A DNA stretch of 55,169 nt, from the NCBI GenBank assembly GCA_030706785.1, contig JAUZNW010000003.1:1-55169 (forward strand). The letters are read 5' to 3'. Origin of the DNA: Bacteroidota bacterium (lineage in GTDB: Bacteria > Bacteroidota > Bacteroidia > Bacteroidales > VadinHA17). Within the stretch, counting starts at the first letter, position 1, and each line of letters begins with the position of its first letter. Under the pieces are notes generated by a model that made no database searches, had not been told where the DNA came from, and saw nothing but the letters and a program-made list of their open reading frames with translations. Made by a program: the position numbers and the translations under genes. Positions 7,450-17,435 of the stretch are shown here, one piece after another.

Positions 7450-10400
7450 TTACTTTACCTCTGCCTGAGCCTGCTCATAAACCATTGCAGCAAGCCTCTG
7501 ATAAGATTTATACCTCCATTTTGCATTCTCCTCAGCTGCCTTGAACAATACTTCTGCTTCCTCAGGGAATGATTTTCTCAGTGAAGTATAACGCACTTCC
7601 GAATTGAGGAATTCCTGGAATTTGCTCCAGTCAGGTTCCTTGGAATCAAGAGTGAAAGGATTCTTGCCTTCCTTTTCAAGCTGGGGATTGTACCTGTAGA
7701 GATGCCAGTATCCTGCCTCAACTGCAAATTTCTCCTGTGCCTGGGTTTTACCCATTCCTTCCCTTAACCCATGGTTGATACATGGAGCATAAGCAATTAT
7801 GAGTGACGGACCCGGATAGGCTTCTGCTTCCTTTATCGCTTTCAGGTACTGGGCATTGCTTGCCCCCATTGCTACCTGGGCAACATATACATACCCGTAG
7901 CTCAAAGCCATCTGTCCGAGATCCTTTTTGCGTATCTTTTTGCCCGAAGCAGCGAATTTAGCTACTGCTCCGGCAGGTGTCGATTTGGATGCCTGTCCTC
8001 CGGTGTTGGAATAAACTTCGGTATCAAGAACAAGGATATTGACATCTTCACCGGTGGCTATAACATGGTCAAGTCCTCCATAACCGATATCATAAGCCCA
8101 GCCGTCACCTCCGAATATCCAGTGAGACCTCTTGATAAGATATTTCTTCAGGTTAAGGATCTCTTTGGCAACCGGTGCGGCTTCCTTTTCGCACGCAGCG
8201 ATAACCTTTGCTGAAGCCGCTCTTGACGGTTCTGCAAGGTTCCTGTCTTTCAGCCATTCTTCAAATGCAGCCTTTGTCTCCGGTTTTATGCTGGTCTCAA
8301 GAGCTTCTTTCATAAAGCGGGCTATCCGGTCCCTGAGCTTCGTTGACCCAAGTTCAAGTCCCAGTCCGAACTCAGCATTATCCTCAAACAGTGAGTTTGC
8401 CCATGCCGGGCCGTGACCCTTACTGTTGTAAGTGTAAGGCGTGCAGGGAGCTGATCCTCCATAAATCGATGAACAACCTGTAGCATTTGAAACGATCATG
8501 CGGTCGCCAAAAAGCTGTGTGATTGCCTTGATATACGGTGTTTCACCGCAACCGGCACATGCTCCTGAGAATTCAAACAGGGGCTGCGAGAACTGACTGT
8601 TTTTGACATTTACAAATTTGTCAACCACGGTATCCTTGTATCCAACTTTTTCATGCATGTAGTTCCACCTTTCGGCTTCGTCGAGTTGTGTTTCGAGAGG
8701 CTTCATAATCAAAGCTTTGTTCTTGGAAGGACAAACATCAGCGCAGTTGCTGCAACCTGTGCAGTCAAGGACACTGACCTGTATCCTGAACCTGTATGCT
8801 TTCAGTGCACCCGGTATCCCCTGGATTGTCTCGGTCCCTGCCGGAGCTTTGGCAAGTTCCTCTTCGGTAAGAAGGAAAGGACGTATCACAGCGTGGGGAC
8901 ATACATATGCGCACTGGTTGCACTGGATGCATTCCTTTGGCTGCCATTCCGGGACATTGATTGCTATACCGCGTTTTTCATATGCTGCTGTTCCAGACGG
9001 GAAAGTACCATCTTCCCTTCCTCTGAAGGCACTAACAGGAAGATCGTCTCCCTTCATATGGTTCATCGGTTCCATAACTTCCCTGATGAATTCGGGGATA
9101 TCCCGGGTGTCTTTTACCTCCTTTACTTCGATCTTTGCCCATTCGGCAGGTATTGCGACCTTTTCCACCACGCTGCCCTTATCCACAGCTGCATAATTCA
9201 TTTTGACAACCTCATCGCCTTTCCTGCCATAGGTCTTGTAAATAGCTTTCTTCATTTCAGCCTCGGCTTTTTCGTACGGGATCACATTGGCAAGCTTAAA
9301 GAAAGAAGCCTGCATTATTGTGTTTGTACGTGTACCCAGACCAATCTCCTCGGCGATATTGGTTGCATTTATTATATAGAAATTGATATGATTCACTGCC
9401 ATATATTTCTTCATGTGGTCGGGAAGGCGTTTTTTGGTCTCCTCAGCATCCCATATTGAGTTCAGAAGGAATGTTCCGTTCTCCTTAAGTCCCTTGAGCA
9501 TATCATATTTATCAAGGTATGAAGGGACGTGGCATGCGACAAAGTCAGGTGTAATGACAAGGTAGGGTGACCTTATCGGCTTGTCGCCAAAACGAAGATG
9601 AGAGGAAGTGAGGCCACCCGATTTCTTTGAATCATATGCAAAGTATGCCTGGCAGTATTTGTCAGTTGTATCACCAATAATCTTGATCGAATTTTTGTTG
9701 GCTCCAACAGTACCGTCCGATCCAAGCCCATAGAATCTTGCCGAATATGTACCCGGAAGAGCAACATCTATTTCGGGAAGGACCGGAAGCGAAGTGAAAG
9801 TCACATCATCAATGATACCGACAGTAAAATGGCCTTTGGGTTCCTTAAGCTTCATGTTCTCGAATACCGAGAGCATCTGGCTTGGTGTTGTGTCTTTCGA
9901 ACTAAGCCCGTACCGTCCTCCTATAATCAGAGGTCTTTCATTCCTATCGTAGAAAATCTCCTTAACATCGAGGAACAGAGGTTCGCCGGGAGCACCGGGT
10001 TCCTTGGCCCTGTCCAGAACTGAGATCTTCCTGACTGATTTTGGAAATACATCAAAGAAATATTTCGCAGAGAAAGGACGGTAGAGGTGAACTGTCACAA
10101 GTCCCACTTTTTCTCCCTTTGCCATAAGGTAATCGATCACCTCCTTCGTGGTTTCTGTAACCGAACCCATTGCAATTATAATATTCTCGGCATCGGGCGC
10201 ACCGTAATATGTAAACGGCCTGTACTCCCTGCCAGTTAGTTTTGAAATCTCTGCCATATAGGAATTCACTATATCAGGCAGCGGCTCATAGAAAGGATTA
10301 ATTGCTTCTTTAGCCTGGAAAAAGATATCTGGATTCTGTGCTGTGCCTCTTGTAACCGGCTCTTCAGGATTCATTGCACTTTGACGGAACCTTGCCAGGG

Positions 10401-10998
10401 CTTTCATGTCAAGAAGCTTTTTAAGATCTTCCATCTCAAGCATCTCGATCTTCTGAACCTCTGCTGAAGAACGGAAACCGTCAAAGAAATGGAGGAACGG
10501 GATCCTCGATTTAATGGCAGAAAGATGTGCCACGCCTGTAAGATCCATAATTTCCTGTACGCTTCCGCTTGCCAGCATTGCAAATCCGGTCTGCCTAGTT
10601 GCATAGACGTCGCTGTGATCACCAAAAATCGAAAGAGCATGGGCTGCAACTGTACGGGCGCTTACGTGGAAAACCCCAGGAAGCAGTTCAGCGGCAATCT
10701 TGTACATATTCGGGATCATAAGCAGCAGACCCTGTGAGGCGGTGAATGTCGAGCACAGAGATCCTGACTGCAGTGCTCCGTGAACTGCACCCGCAGCGCC
10801 GGCTTCCGATTGCATTTCAACAACCTTAACCTGCTCGCCGAATATGTTTTTTAAGCCGTTTGCGGCCCATTCGTCCACATACTCAGCCATTGTTGAGGAT
10901 GGTGTGATAGGATATATGCAGGCAACCTCGCTGAACATATATGCAACATGCGATGCGGCCTGATTCCCGTCGCATGTTATAAATTTTTTCGTTCCCAT
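7450..10998 (-). CDS. nifJ: Pyruvate:ferredoxin (flavodoxin) oxidoreductase, single chain
   Basis: This cytoplasmic enzyme oxidises pyruvate to acetyl-CoA and CO2, passing electrons to ferredoxin or flavodoxin. It is the main pyruvate-cleaving route in anaerobes. The 1182-residue chain has the full fused order: alpha domain (YPITPSSTMAE about 29-39), transketolase C-like domain (about 260-410), gamma domain (about 415-640), two 4Fe-4S sites (CIQCNQCAYVCP near 693, CTGCSNCADVCP near 748), and a TPP domain with CAGCGETP near 814 and GDGWAYDIGYGG near 963, followed by the NTGGQ motif. All cluster cysteines are present. It is a single-gene unit with its own terminator and a possible -7 box at 11048-11055. 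Confidence 0.97.
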   Translation of the reverse strand: MGTKKFITCDGNQAASHVAYMFSEVACIYPITPSSTMAEYVDEWAANGLKNIFGEQVKVVEMQSEAGAAGAVHGALQSGSLCSTFTASQGLLLMIPNMYKIAAELLPGVFHVSARTVAAHALSIFGDHSDVYATRQTGFAMLASGSVQEIMDLTGVAHLSAIKSRIPFLHFFDGFRSSAEVQKIEMLEMEDLKKLLDMKALARFRQSAMNPEEPVTRGTAQNPDIFFQAKEAINPFYEPLPDIVNSYMAEISKLTGREYRPFTYYGAPDAENIIIAMGSVTETTKEVIDYLMAKGEKVGLVTVHLYRPFSAKYFFDVFPKSVRKISVLDRAKEPGAPGEPLFLDVKEIFYDRNERPLIIGGRYGLSSKDTTPSQMLSVFENMKLKEPKGHFTVGIIDDVTFTSLPVLPEIDVALPGTYSARFYGLGSDGTVGANKNSIKIIGDTTDKYCQAYFAYDSKKSGGLTSSHLRFGDKPIRSPYLVITPDFVACHVPSYLDKYDMLKGLKENGTFLLNSIWDAEETKKRLPDHMKKYMAVNHINFYIINATNIAEEIGLGTRTNTIMQASFFKLANVIPYEKAEAEMKKAIYKTYGRKGDEVVKMNYAAVDKGSVVEKVAIPAEWAKIEVKEVKDTRDIPEFIREVMEPMNHMKGDDLPVSAFRGREDGTFPSGTAAYEKRGIAINVPEWQPKECIQCNQCAYVCPHAVIRPFLLTEEELAKAPAGTETIQGIPGALKAYRFRIQVSVLDCTGCSNCADVCPSKNKALIMKPLETQLDEAERWNYMHEKVGYKDTVVDKFVNVKNSQFSQPLFEFSGACAGCGETPYIKAITQLFGDRMIVSNATGCSSIYGGSAPCTPYTYNSKGHGPAWANSLFEDNAEFGLGLELGSTKLRDRIARFMKEALETSIKPETKAAFEEWLKDRNLAEPSRAASAKVIAACEKEAAPVAKEILNLKKYLIKRSHWIFGGDGWAYDIGYGGLDHVIATGEDVNILVLDTEVYSNTGGQASKSTPAGAVAKFAASGKKIRKKDLGQMALSYGYVYVAQVAMGASNAQYLKAIKEAEAYPGPSLIIAYAPCINHGLREGMGKTQAQEKFAVEAGYWHLYRYNPQLEKEGKNPFTLDSKEPDWSKFQEFLNSEVRYTSLRKSFPEEAEVLFKAAEENAKWRYKSYQRLAAMVYEQAQAEVK

Positions 10999-11047
10999 TT
11001 TAAATATTTTATTTTACGATCCTGGTTTATATCTGTAAAAGAAAGTG

Positions 11048-11055
11048 CAAAGTTA
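11048..11055 (-). promoter_or_regulatory. Possible -7 box of nifJ
   Basis: On the minus strand TAACTTTG matches TAnnTTTG and lies 50 bp before the nifJ start. No clear TTTG is found 19-21 nt upstream, so this is a half-site only. Confidence 0.4.
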
Positions 11056-11072
11056 TTAAATTTATTTATCCG

Positions 11073-12893
11073 TTAACCTCCGTTCATTGAAACCAGGAAC
11101 TCTTCATTCGATCTAGACTGCATCAGCCTGTCACGCAGGAATTCCATTGCTTCAATGGAGTTCATGTCGGCAAGGTAATTACGCAATACCCAGATCTTCT
11201 GAAGGATATTTTTGTTAAGCAGGAGGTCCTCACGCCGGGTGCTCGAGGCAGGTATATCAATTGAAGGGAAAATTCTCCTGTTGGAGAGCTTTCGGTCAAG
11301 CTGAAGCTCCATATTACCGGTACCCTTGAATTCCTCAAAGATCACATCATCCATTTTGGAACCCGTTTCTGTAAGGGCGGTAGCTATAATTGTCAGTGAG
11401 CCTCCATTCTCTATGTTTCTGGCTGCTCCGAAGAATCGTTTTGGCTTGTGCAGGGCATTGGAGTCAACACCTCCTGAAAGCACCTTTCCTGAAGCCGGGG
11501 CCGTAGTATTGAAAGCTCTTGCAAGACGGGTTATTGAATCAAGAAGGATCACAACATCATGGCCACATTCGACAAGCCGCTTTGCTTTTTCAAGCACTAT
11601 ATTTGCGATCCGGCAGTGTCTTTCAGCAGGTTCGTCGAACGTTGAGGCGATAACTTCAGCATTGACGTTCCTTGCCATGTCGGTAACTTCCTCAGGTCTT
11701 TCATCAATGAGAAGTATCATTAGGTAAACATCAGGATGATATTTTGCGATGGCATTCGCGACTTCCTGCAGGAGGATTGTTTTTCCTGTCTTCGGCTGGG
11801 CAACGATGAGCCCGCGCTGTCCTTTTCCGATGGGCGAGAACATGTCGATGACCCTTACCGATAATGAGCCCTCACCCGGTGAACAGAGGGTGAATTTTTC
11901 ATTTGGGAACAGCGGGGTCAGATAGTCAAACGGAACCCTGTCCCTTATGAAATCAGGACTTCTCCCGTTGATTTCCTCCACCTTAATAAGAGGAAAATAC
12001 TTTTCACCTTCCTTGGGCGGGCGGATGGATCCCTTGATGGTATCACCTGTTTTAAGACCGAAAAGTTTGATCTGAGACTGTGATACATAGATGTCATCGG
12101 GTGAGTTAAGATAGTTGTAATCCGGCGACCTCAGGAAGCCATATCCGTCAGGCATTATCTCAAGAACCCCGGTATTGTAAATGATCCCTTCAAACTCGTA
12201 GGGCTTTTCCTTTTTTTCTTCCTTAACCTGCTGATCCTCCGGAACAATTTCTTTTTCAGGCTGCTCCGGCAAGAAGTCTTCCTGTACGACCTCAACAACA
12301 GGCTTGGGTTCATCAAACAAAGGTTCTTCTTCACTCAGAGGAAGTGTACTTTCGACCAACAGATCCGACTTATCATCCTCATCCTTAAAAGGTTCTTCCT
12401 CCTTGACGACCTCTTCCTTCACCTGTTTCTTTTCATCGGATTTTCTTTCAGGAGACCACCTCGGAGCCCTTATTTCTTCATTCTCCTGATCTGATTCTGC
12501 AAAAAGATCGGGTTTTTCTTCCCCTCTCTCAGGCCTTACTGTCGGTTCCCTGTGTTCAGTAACCGGAGTTTCCGGTCTCCTGAGATCATCAGGGGAAACA
12601 GACATGACTGACTCTACAGGCCGGTTGAAAGCTGGTTTAACGGTTCTGGGACGTTTCCCTCTTCGTTGACCAGGTTCTCTTTGTTGTTTTCTGGGCTCTT
12701 CCATGAGATTGGTATTTTTATTTTCGGAGATGGTGTTTTTCTTCTTTTCGGTAGCTTCGATCGCTTGCTGATCAAGGATTTTATAGATCAGATCCTGCTT
12801 TTTCAGCAACTCCGTTCGTTTGATTTTTAGTTCTTTTGCTATTTCCCTTAATTCAGGAAGGAGTTTATTGCTTAATTCAAGAATGTCGTACAT
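11073..12893 (-). CDS. rho: Transcription termination factor Rho with a large charged insertion
   Basis: Rho is the hexameric RNA helicase that ends transcription of untranslated RNA. The 606 residues are much longer than E. coli Rho (419). Layout: SAP-like Rho-N helical domain (about 1-45), a roughly 185-residue low-complexity segment rich in Glu, Lys, Pro and Arg (about 47-232), a cold-shock-type RNA-binding domain (about 233-305) and the RecA-like ATPase, with Walker A QPKTGKT near 368 and [10 protein letters not shown] after it. Such insertions are usual in Bacteroidetes Rho. The protein is transcribed leftward, divergent from rpoD, with a 343-bp gap. The start is set by [16 protein letters not shown], the usual Rho-N beginning. 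Confidence 0.97.
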   Translation of the reverse strand: MYDILELSNKLLPELREIAKELKIKRTELLKKQDLIYKILDQQAIEATEKKKNTISENKNTNLMEEPRKQQREPGQRRGKRPRTVKPAFNRPVESVMSVSPDDLRRPETPVTEHREPTVRPERGEEKPDLFAESDQENEEIRAPRWSPERKSDEKKQVKEEVVKEEEPFKDEDDKSDLLVESTLPLSEEEPLFDEPKPVVEVVQEDFLPEQPEKEIVPEDQQVKEEKKEKPYEFEGIIYNTGVLEIMPDGYGFLRSPDYNYLNSPDDIYVSQSQIKLFGLKTGDTIKGSIRPPKEGEKYFPLIKVEEINGRSPDFIRDRVPFDYLTPLFPNEKFTLCSPGEGSLSVRVIDMFSPIGKGQRGLIVAQPKTGKTILLQEVANAIAKYHPDVYLMILLIDERPEEVTDMARNVNAEVIASTFDEPAERHCRIANIVLEKAKRLVECGHDVVILLDSITRLARAFNTTAPASGKVLSGGVDSNALHKPKRFFGAARNIENGGSLTIIATALTETGSKMDDVIFEEFKGTGNMELQLDRKLSNRRIFPSIDIPASSTRREDLLLNKNILQKIWVLRNYLADMNSIEAMEFLRDRLMQSRSNEEFLVSMNGG

Positions 12894-13236
12894 AATATAG
12901 ATTAAAGATAACTGAGATTAAAATGATAATGATTTGTTCTGGATTACCGGACTAGGAATGACGCTTAGCCCGCCGGAATATGCAACAGCTACTTTACATA
13001 TTTTAACCGGGCAAAATTAAATAAAATAATTATCAAATATGTTAACAATGAAAAAAAGCTTGGGGTATTTATGCAATAATAATTCTGACATTCAGCAGTG
13101 AGAATGTCAACTGCAATTTAGATTAAAACTCCGGTTTGACAAAAATATTTTTATATAATGTGCGATTTTAGAGTTTTTTTTTATTAAAATTGTACGCTAA
13201 GCCACGAATTTACGACCTAACCCACTGTGCCTGTCC
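12894..13236. other. Divergent intergenic region between rho and rpoD
   Basis: This 343-bp AT-rich gap should hold the promoters of both genes. For rho, TAATTTTG on the minus strand (13012-13019) fits the -7 consensus, but no -33 box is properly spaced. For rpoD, TTTG at 13135-13138 is present without a matching TAnnTTTG downstream. I see no coding sequence or RNA gene in it. Confidence 0.5.
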
Positions 13237-14100
13237 ATGCGCCAGCTAAAGATAACAAAACAGGTTACTAATCGTGACACTCCGTCGCTGGATAAATACC
13301 TTCAGGAGATAGGGCGCGTTGATCTGATTTCACCGGAAGAGGAAGTCACACTTGCACGAAGAATAAAATCAGGTGATGCCGAAGCTCTGTCAAAGCTTGT
13401 CAAATCCAATCTTCGCTTTGTGGTCTCAGTCGCAAAACAGTATCAGAACCAGGGAATGGGACTCCCCGATCTTATTAACGAAGGCAACCTGGGACTGATG
13501 AAGGCGGCTCAGCGCTTTGATGAAACAAGAGGATTCAAATTTATTTCTTACGCCGTGTGGTGGATCAGGCAGGCTATCCTTCAGGCTCTGGCCGAACAGG
13601 CACGCATCGTTCGCCTTCCGGTAAACAAGATAGGATCAATAAACAGGATAAACAAAGCGTTTGCGAAACTTGAACAGGAATTTGAGCGTGAGCCGTCATC
13701 CCAGGAAATAGCCGATATACTTGAAATGATCCCTGAAGATGTCAAGGAATCCCTCAAAACAAATGGAAGGACAATAAGCATGGATGCACCTATCAGCTCC
13801 GAGGAAGAGAATACCATGTACGATGTGATGCAGAATCCCGATACACCAAGTCCTGACAAAAACCTTATAAATGAATCACTTGCATATGAGATAGAGCGTG
13901 CCCTCAGCTCCCTTTCCCAGCGTGAGGCGAAAGTACTTAAACTTTATTTCGGGCTTGGCATGAAGCATCCTTTCACTCTTGAGGAGATAGGAGAGGAACT
14001 TAAACTTACCCGGGAACGGGTCCGGCAGATCAAGGAAAAAGCCATCAAGCGGATCCAGTTCACCACCAGGTGCAAGATCCTTAAAACATACCTGGGTTAA
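13237..14100 (+). CDS. rpoD: Primary RNA polymerase sigma factor (sigma-70/RpoD family, short Bacteroidetes form)
   Basis: This is the housekeeping sigma factor that directs RNA polymerase to promoters. The 287 residues start almost directly at region 1.2 ([19 protein letters not shown], about 14-32) and lack region 1.1, as in Bacteroidetes primary sigma factors. Region 2 is near 55-125, with [15 protein letters not shown] (100-114) covering 2.3-2.4, region 3 about 130-205, and region 4 with the helix-turn-helix [20 protein letters not shown] (about 247-266). It should be the factor that reads the TTTG/TAnnTTTG promoters in this window. It stands upstream of rpe, which has its own -7 box. Confidence 0.95.
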   Translation: MRQLKITKQVTNRDTPSLDKYLQEIGRVDLISPEEEVTLARRIKSGDAEALSKLVKSNLRFVVSVAKQYQNQGMGLPDLINEGNLGLMKAAQRFDETRGFKFISYAVWWIRQAILQALAEQARIVRLPVNKIGSINRINKAFAKLEQEFEREPSSQEIADILEMIPEDVKESLKTNGRTISMDAPISSEEENTMYDVMQNPDTPSPDKNLINESLAYEIERALSSLSQREAKVLKLYFGLGMKHPFTLEEIGEELKLTRERVRQIKEKAIKRIQFTTRCKILKTYLG

Positions 14101-14120
14101 TACCTGTTGAATATTTGTCC

Positions 14121-14128
14121 TATATTTG
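14121..14128 (+). promoter_or_regulatory. -7 box upstream of rpe
   Basis: TATATTTG matches TAnnTTTG exactly and lies 16 bp before the rpe ATG, implying a leader of about 10 nt. No TTTG is seen at the -33 position, so rpe may also be reached by read-through from rpoD. Confidence 0.45.
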
Positions 14129-14144
14129 TTAAAAACCTTGCCGG

Positions 14145-14798
14145 ATGAACCATCTTGTGTCTTCCTCGTTGCTGGCTTCTGACTTTCTTAATCTTGGAAA
14201 TGAAGTGACAATGGTCAATAAAAGCCTTGCCGACTGGATTCACCTTGATATTATGGATGGAGTCTTCGTGCCGAATATATCATTCGGACTGCCTGTTGTG
14301 GAACACGTTAAGAAAATCGCTGAAAAGCCTCTCGATGTTCACCTCATGATCATTGATCCCGACAGGTACCTTTCACGCTTTCATGATGCTGGAGCGAATA
14401 TTCTTACAGTTCAGTATGAAGCCTGCGTTCATCTTCAGCGAACCGTTACAGAGATAAGGAGACTCGGTATGAGGGCAGGCGTTGCAATAAACCCGCATAC
14501 CCCTGTTTCGCTTCTGGTAAACACTCTTCCGTTTATCGATATGGTCCTTATCATGACTGTCAACCCGGGATTTGGTGGACAAATATTTATTCCGGAATGC
14601 TATAACAAGATCAGGGATTTAAAGAAAATGATCCACGATGGAGGATATAAAGTCCTTATTGAAACTGATGGGGGCATAGACACTACCAATGCAACAAAGC
14701 TTGTGGAAACAGGAGTGGATGTGCTCGTCGCAGGGCACTCGATCTTCAGTTCTCAAAATCCAACCGAAACCATCCGGAAGCTGAAAACGCTTAAATAG
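14145..14798 (+). CDS. rpe: Ribulose-phosphate 3-epimerase
   Basis: This TIM-barrel enzyme interconverts D-ribulose 5-phosphate and D-xylulose 5-phosphate in the pentose phosphate pathway. Conserved features are SSLLASDFLNLGNEV at the N-terminus, HLDIMDGVFVPNISFG (metal-binding His and catalytic Asp), DVHLMI with the second metal His, MTVNPGFGGQ (phosphate-binding loop) and ETDGGID with the second catalytic Asp. At 217 residues it is the family length. It lies 44 bp after rpoD on the same strand and converges on miaA across a short CGACAGG repeat. Confidence 0.96.
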   Translation: MNHLVSSSLLASDFLNLGNEVTMVNKSLADWIHLDIMDGVFVPNISFGLPVVEHVKKIAEKPLDVHLMIIDPDRYLSRFHDAGANILTVQYEACVHLQRTVTEIRRLGMRAGVAINPHTPVSLLVNTLPFIDMVLIMTVNPGFGGQIFIPECYNKIRDLKKMIHDGGYKVLIETDGGIDTTNATKLVETGVDVLVAGHSIFSSQNPTETIRKLKTLK

Positions 14799-14800
14799 GG

Positions 14801-14827
14801 CGACAGGCGACAGGCAACAGGCAACAG
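14801..14827. repeat. 7-bp tandem word repeat CGACAGG/CAACAGG
   Basis: Four 7-bp units in tandem (CGACAGG twice, then CAACAGG and CAACAGT) fill the start of the gap between the convergent genes rpe and miaA. They resemble the array at 7107. Confidence 0.75.
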
Positions 14828-14850
14828 TATCTTAACAGACTTTACAAACT

Positions 14851-15756
14851 TTAAGACTTAATAACCTCTTCAATAAACGAAATAATCTTTCCAACATTGT
14901 CAGGACTGAACCACCTGATCTCGTGATCCCTGCTCCACCAGGTCATCTGTCTTTTTGCATATCTCCGGCTGTTCCTCTTGATCAGCTCTATCGCTTTTGC
15001 TCTTGAGACCTTCCCTTCGAAAAAGTCAAAGAATTCCCTGTAACCGACTGTCCTTAAAGGATTAAGGTGCTTATATTGAAGAAGGTTTTGCGTCTCTTCC
15101 TCGAGACCGTTATTAATCATTGAATCAACCCTTGAGTCAATCTCTTTGTAAAGTTCAGCTCTTGGTTTCTGAAGGCCGATTTTAATAATGCCAAAGTTTC
15201 TTTCTACCTTCTTCCTGGTAAGAAAAGAGGAGTACGGGCGTCCTGTAGATTCGATTATCTCAAGTGCCCTTATTATGCGTTTAGGATTCTGCAGATCAAT
15301 CCTTGCATAATGCTCGGGATCGAGCAGCTTGAGTTCTGTCCTAAGTCCTTCTATCCCTTCGTTCTTACACCTGGAATTGTATTTCTCCCTGATTGCAGGA
15401 TCAATATCCGGAATATCGTCAATCCCGTTGCATACGGCATCAACATACATACCCGACCCGCCTGTCATTACGGCTACCCTGTGTACGGCAAAAACTGAGG
15501 GGAGGAGTTCCAGTACAGCTCTTTCGTAAAGGCTCGCGCTGAAGTATTCATTGACTGACAGGAACCTGATGAAATGATGTCTGACCCTATTCAGCTGATC
15601 TTCTGACGGGACAGCTGTTCCTATTATCATTTCCCTGTAGAACTGGCGTGAATCGGCAGAAATGATCTCGGTTCCGAAATGAGCTGCGATTTCAACGGAG
15701 ACTGTTGTCTTACCGACTCCGGTAGGACCAACTATAACTATAAGGATATTTTTCAT
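14851..15756 (-). CDS. miaA: tRNA dimethylallyltransferase
   Basis: MiaA transfers the dimethylallyl group from DMAPP to N6 of adenosine 37 in tRNAs that read UNN codons, the first step to ms2i6A. The P-loop GPTGVGKTT is at about 9-17, followed by ISADSRQFYREM (substrate-binding DSRQ) and later GGSGMYVDAV and the RRYAKRQMTWWSRD stretch near the C-terminus that contacts tRNA and pyrophosphate. At 301 residues it is typical. It follows the pRiA4b Orf3-like gene on the same strand with an 18-bp gap, so the two probably share a transcript. Confidence 0.96.
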   Translation of the reverse strand: MKNILIVIVGPTGVGKTTVSVEIAAHFGTEIISADSRQFYREMIIGTAVPSEDQLNRVRHHFIRFLSVNEYFSASLYERAVLELLPSVFAVHRVAVMTGGSGMYVDAVCNGIDDIPDIDPAIREKYNSRCKNEGIEGLRTELKLLDPEHYARIDLQNPKRIIRALEIIESTGRPYSSFLTRKKVERNFGIIKIGLQKPRAELYKEIDSRVDSMINNGLEEETQNLLQYKHLNPLRTVGYREFFDFFEGKVSRAKAIELIKRNSRRYAKRQMTWWSRDHEIRWFSPDNVGKIISFIEEVIKS

Positions 15757-15774
15757 TACTCTGAACAGGAAAGA

Positions 15775-16332
15775 CTATTCGTCTTCTTCGTTCAGGTTTT
15801 CGATGTTGTCAAAATCAGGAAGCGATTCTTCGTCTTCACCATTCAGGAAAAGATCGTCGACCTCGGATTCTTCCTCATCCTCCTCATCATCCGAAACAAC
15901 TATATTGTTATACAATTTGCGTGAGCTGTTCCCGAAGACAACTTGTTTAGGAGGAACACTTTTGGAATTTGTGCAGATAGGATATTCGCGTGACTCAATT
16001 TCTTTAGTTTCGCCGGTATATTCCACAAAAAGAGCCCTGTCGTTGAAGAAGTCGAAAACGTATAGTAATTTCTGGTTTTTTCTGAAGATAATGTCCTCAA
16101 GGACAGCTGTTTCCATTGTAGAGGAACCAGTTCCCATGTCGAATAGAGTAAACTCCTCTTCTTTTTCCCAGTTGTCGGTTGCCAGGAAAAAAGAAGCCAT
16201 TTGCGATTTATCGTATTCCAGCTCTTCCTGAAGGATATTATGGAAGTCCAGTAACGTCTGCGAGTCAAGGAATTCAAACTCCCTCACAAATGACTCATCT
16301 TCATCTGATAACACTACAAATTTATAAACCAT
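15775..16332 (-). CDS. pRiA4b Orf3/IS1096 TnpR-like domain protein with acidic tail
   Basis: Residues about 1-140 (starting VYKFVVLSDEDESFVREFEF) resemble the plasmid pRiA4b Orf3-like domain, a fold of unknown biochemical role found in plasmid, transposon and chromosomal proteins. The last 40 residues are strongly acidic (DDEEDEEESEVDDLFL and further Asp/Glu runs). The length is 185 residues. No transposase or resolvase gene lies nearby. It precedes miaA by 18 bp, which suggests a stable chromosomal operon rather than a mobile element. Family assignment rests on recalled similarity of the N-terminal half and is moderately sure; function is unknown. Confidence 0.65.
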   Translation of the reverse strand: MVYKFVVLSDEDESFVREFEFLDSQTLLDFHNILQEELEYDKSQMASFFLATDNWEKEEEFTLFDMGTGSSTMETAVLEDIIFRKNQKLLYVFDFFNDRALFVEYTGETKEIESREYPICTNSKSVPPKQVVFGNSSRKLYNNIVVSDDEEDEEESEVDDLFLNGEDEESLPDFDNIENLNEEDE

Positions 16333-16373
16333 ATCAGTCTTGATTCGACGGGTGCAATATAATATTTTTTATT

Positions 16374-17417
16374 TTACAATATCCGCGCACTATTTTTTTT
16401 TAGAAGAAATTCTAAAGTGTCGATACCATCGGCATAGTCCCATAATCGAGGCGATTGCGCACTTCCAAATGGTACTCGTTCCCTGCTAACAATACATTGT
16501 ATTTTATCCTTATCTTCTTCGGCCTTTTCCCATGCATCATCTAAAGTTTTGAAGTGCTCATAGTAGAGAACCGAAACCGGTGATCCCAGATTACCCGATT
16601 CTTTCATAAGCAAGTATCCCGTGTCGAGAAATTCCTCCCTGTTTACGAGATATATTGCCTTATTATAATCGTAGTTGTTGGCGTACTTATTATGGCCAGT
16701 CATCCAGCAGTATTGCTCCCAGTTTGAGGCCATTCCTGCAACATCATATCCTTCAGGGACAAATACTTTTGATACACTACGGCAGCCCAGACCGAAATAT
16801 GTGAAAATGTCGGATCCCAAAAGTTTAAGTTCATCGCTGGTTTCATCTCCTTCAATTATTGCGATGCTGTTTCTGTTTCTCCTTATTATGTGGGGGTACT
16901 TTCCGAAATAGTACTCAAAATAGCGGGAGCTATTATTACTGCCTGTTGCAATTACTGCATCAAAATCCTTCATCAGACCGTCAGTGAAGGTCATCTTCTC
17001 TCTGAATCCTGAATTGATTTCAATCAGTATGTTGCCAATGAACACTATCAGATCAGGGTCCTGGGAACTGGTTTTCGCGATTATGTTACTGCCAGTAATG
17101 AGAACTGAAAGAAAATCGTGGAAGCCAGCAAGAGGTATATTCCCTGCCATGACCACACCAACATTTGTCGGAGAGATTTCTGAATCCAGGGTAGGATAAT
17201 TATCTGTCCATTTTTTAAGGTATTCATGAGTCAGTTCACCCGCGATAGAATTTAGTGCAGTCCTTACATTTTCAGGCGTGAACCATGGATTCCTTAACTG
17301 CTGTTTATTTATCAGCTTCTCAAGTGCAGAGGAATATTCCGTTTCAATCCCTTTGAGGCTGTTCCGGAGGATCCGGCCAAGTTCGGCAAATGATTCGATT
17401 CTTTCTGTCAGAGTCAT
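16374..17417 (-). CDS. LuxC-type acyl-CoA reductase
   Basis: The protein belongs to the LuxC/acyl-CoA reductase branch of the aldehyde dehydrogenase fold, which reduces acyl-CoA or acyl-enzyme to an aldehyde with NADPH. Supporting features are VGVVMAGNIPLAGFHDFLSV, the nucleotide-binding segment ITGSNIIAKTSSQDP, and FGLGCRSVSKVFVPEGYD with the probable catalytic Cys near residue 212. It is 347 residues from the chosen start MTLTERIESFAELG. A longer frame begins at 17468, but a TAATTTTG -7 box at 17436-17443 lies inside it, supporting the shorter protein. Members are common in Bacteroidetes without luminescence genes; the physiological substrate is unknown. Confidence 0.85.
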   Translation of the reverse strand: MTLTERIESFAELGRILRNSLKGIETEYSSALEKLINKQQLRNPWFTPENVRTALNSIAGELTHEYLKKWTDNYPTLDSEISPTNVGVVMAGNIPLAGFHDFLSVLITGSNIIAKTSSQDPDLIVFIGNILIEINSGFREKMTFTDGLMKDFDAVIATGSNNSSRYFEYYFGKYPHIIRRNRNSIAIIEGDETSDELKLLGSDIFTYFGLGCRSVSKVFVPEGYDVAGMASNWEQYCWMTGHNKYANNYDYNKAIYLVNREEFLDTGYLLMKESGNLGSPVSVLYYEHFKTLDDAWEKAEEDKDKIQCIVSRERVPFGSAQSPRLWDYADGIDTLEFLLKKNSARIL

Positions 17418-17435
17418 CCGGTAATGATTATGGTG

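Noticed and set aside
8653..9459. 268-codon open frame antisense to nifJ
   Set aside because: It lies wholly inside a strongly conserved gene, has no recognisable domain and shows biased Cys/Phe content expected from antisense reading.
13136..13159. TTGACA followed by TATAAT upstream of rpoD
   Set aside because: The boxes look like E. coli -35/-10 elements but are only 12 bp apart, and this phylum's primary sigma uses TTTG/TAnnTTTG.
15775..16332. Transposon resolvase, suggested by similarity to the IS1096 TnpR-like domain
   Set aside because: No serine- or tyrosine-recombinase catalytic motif, no inverted repeats, and a stable operon context with miaA.
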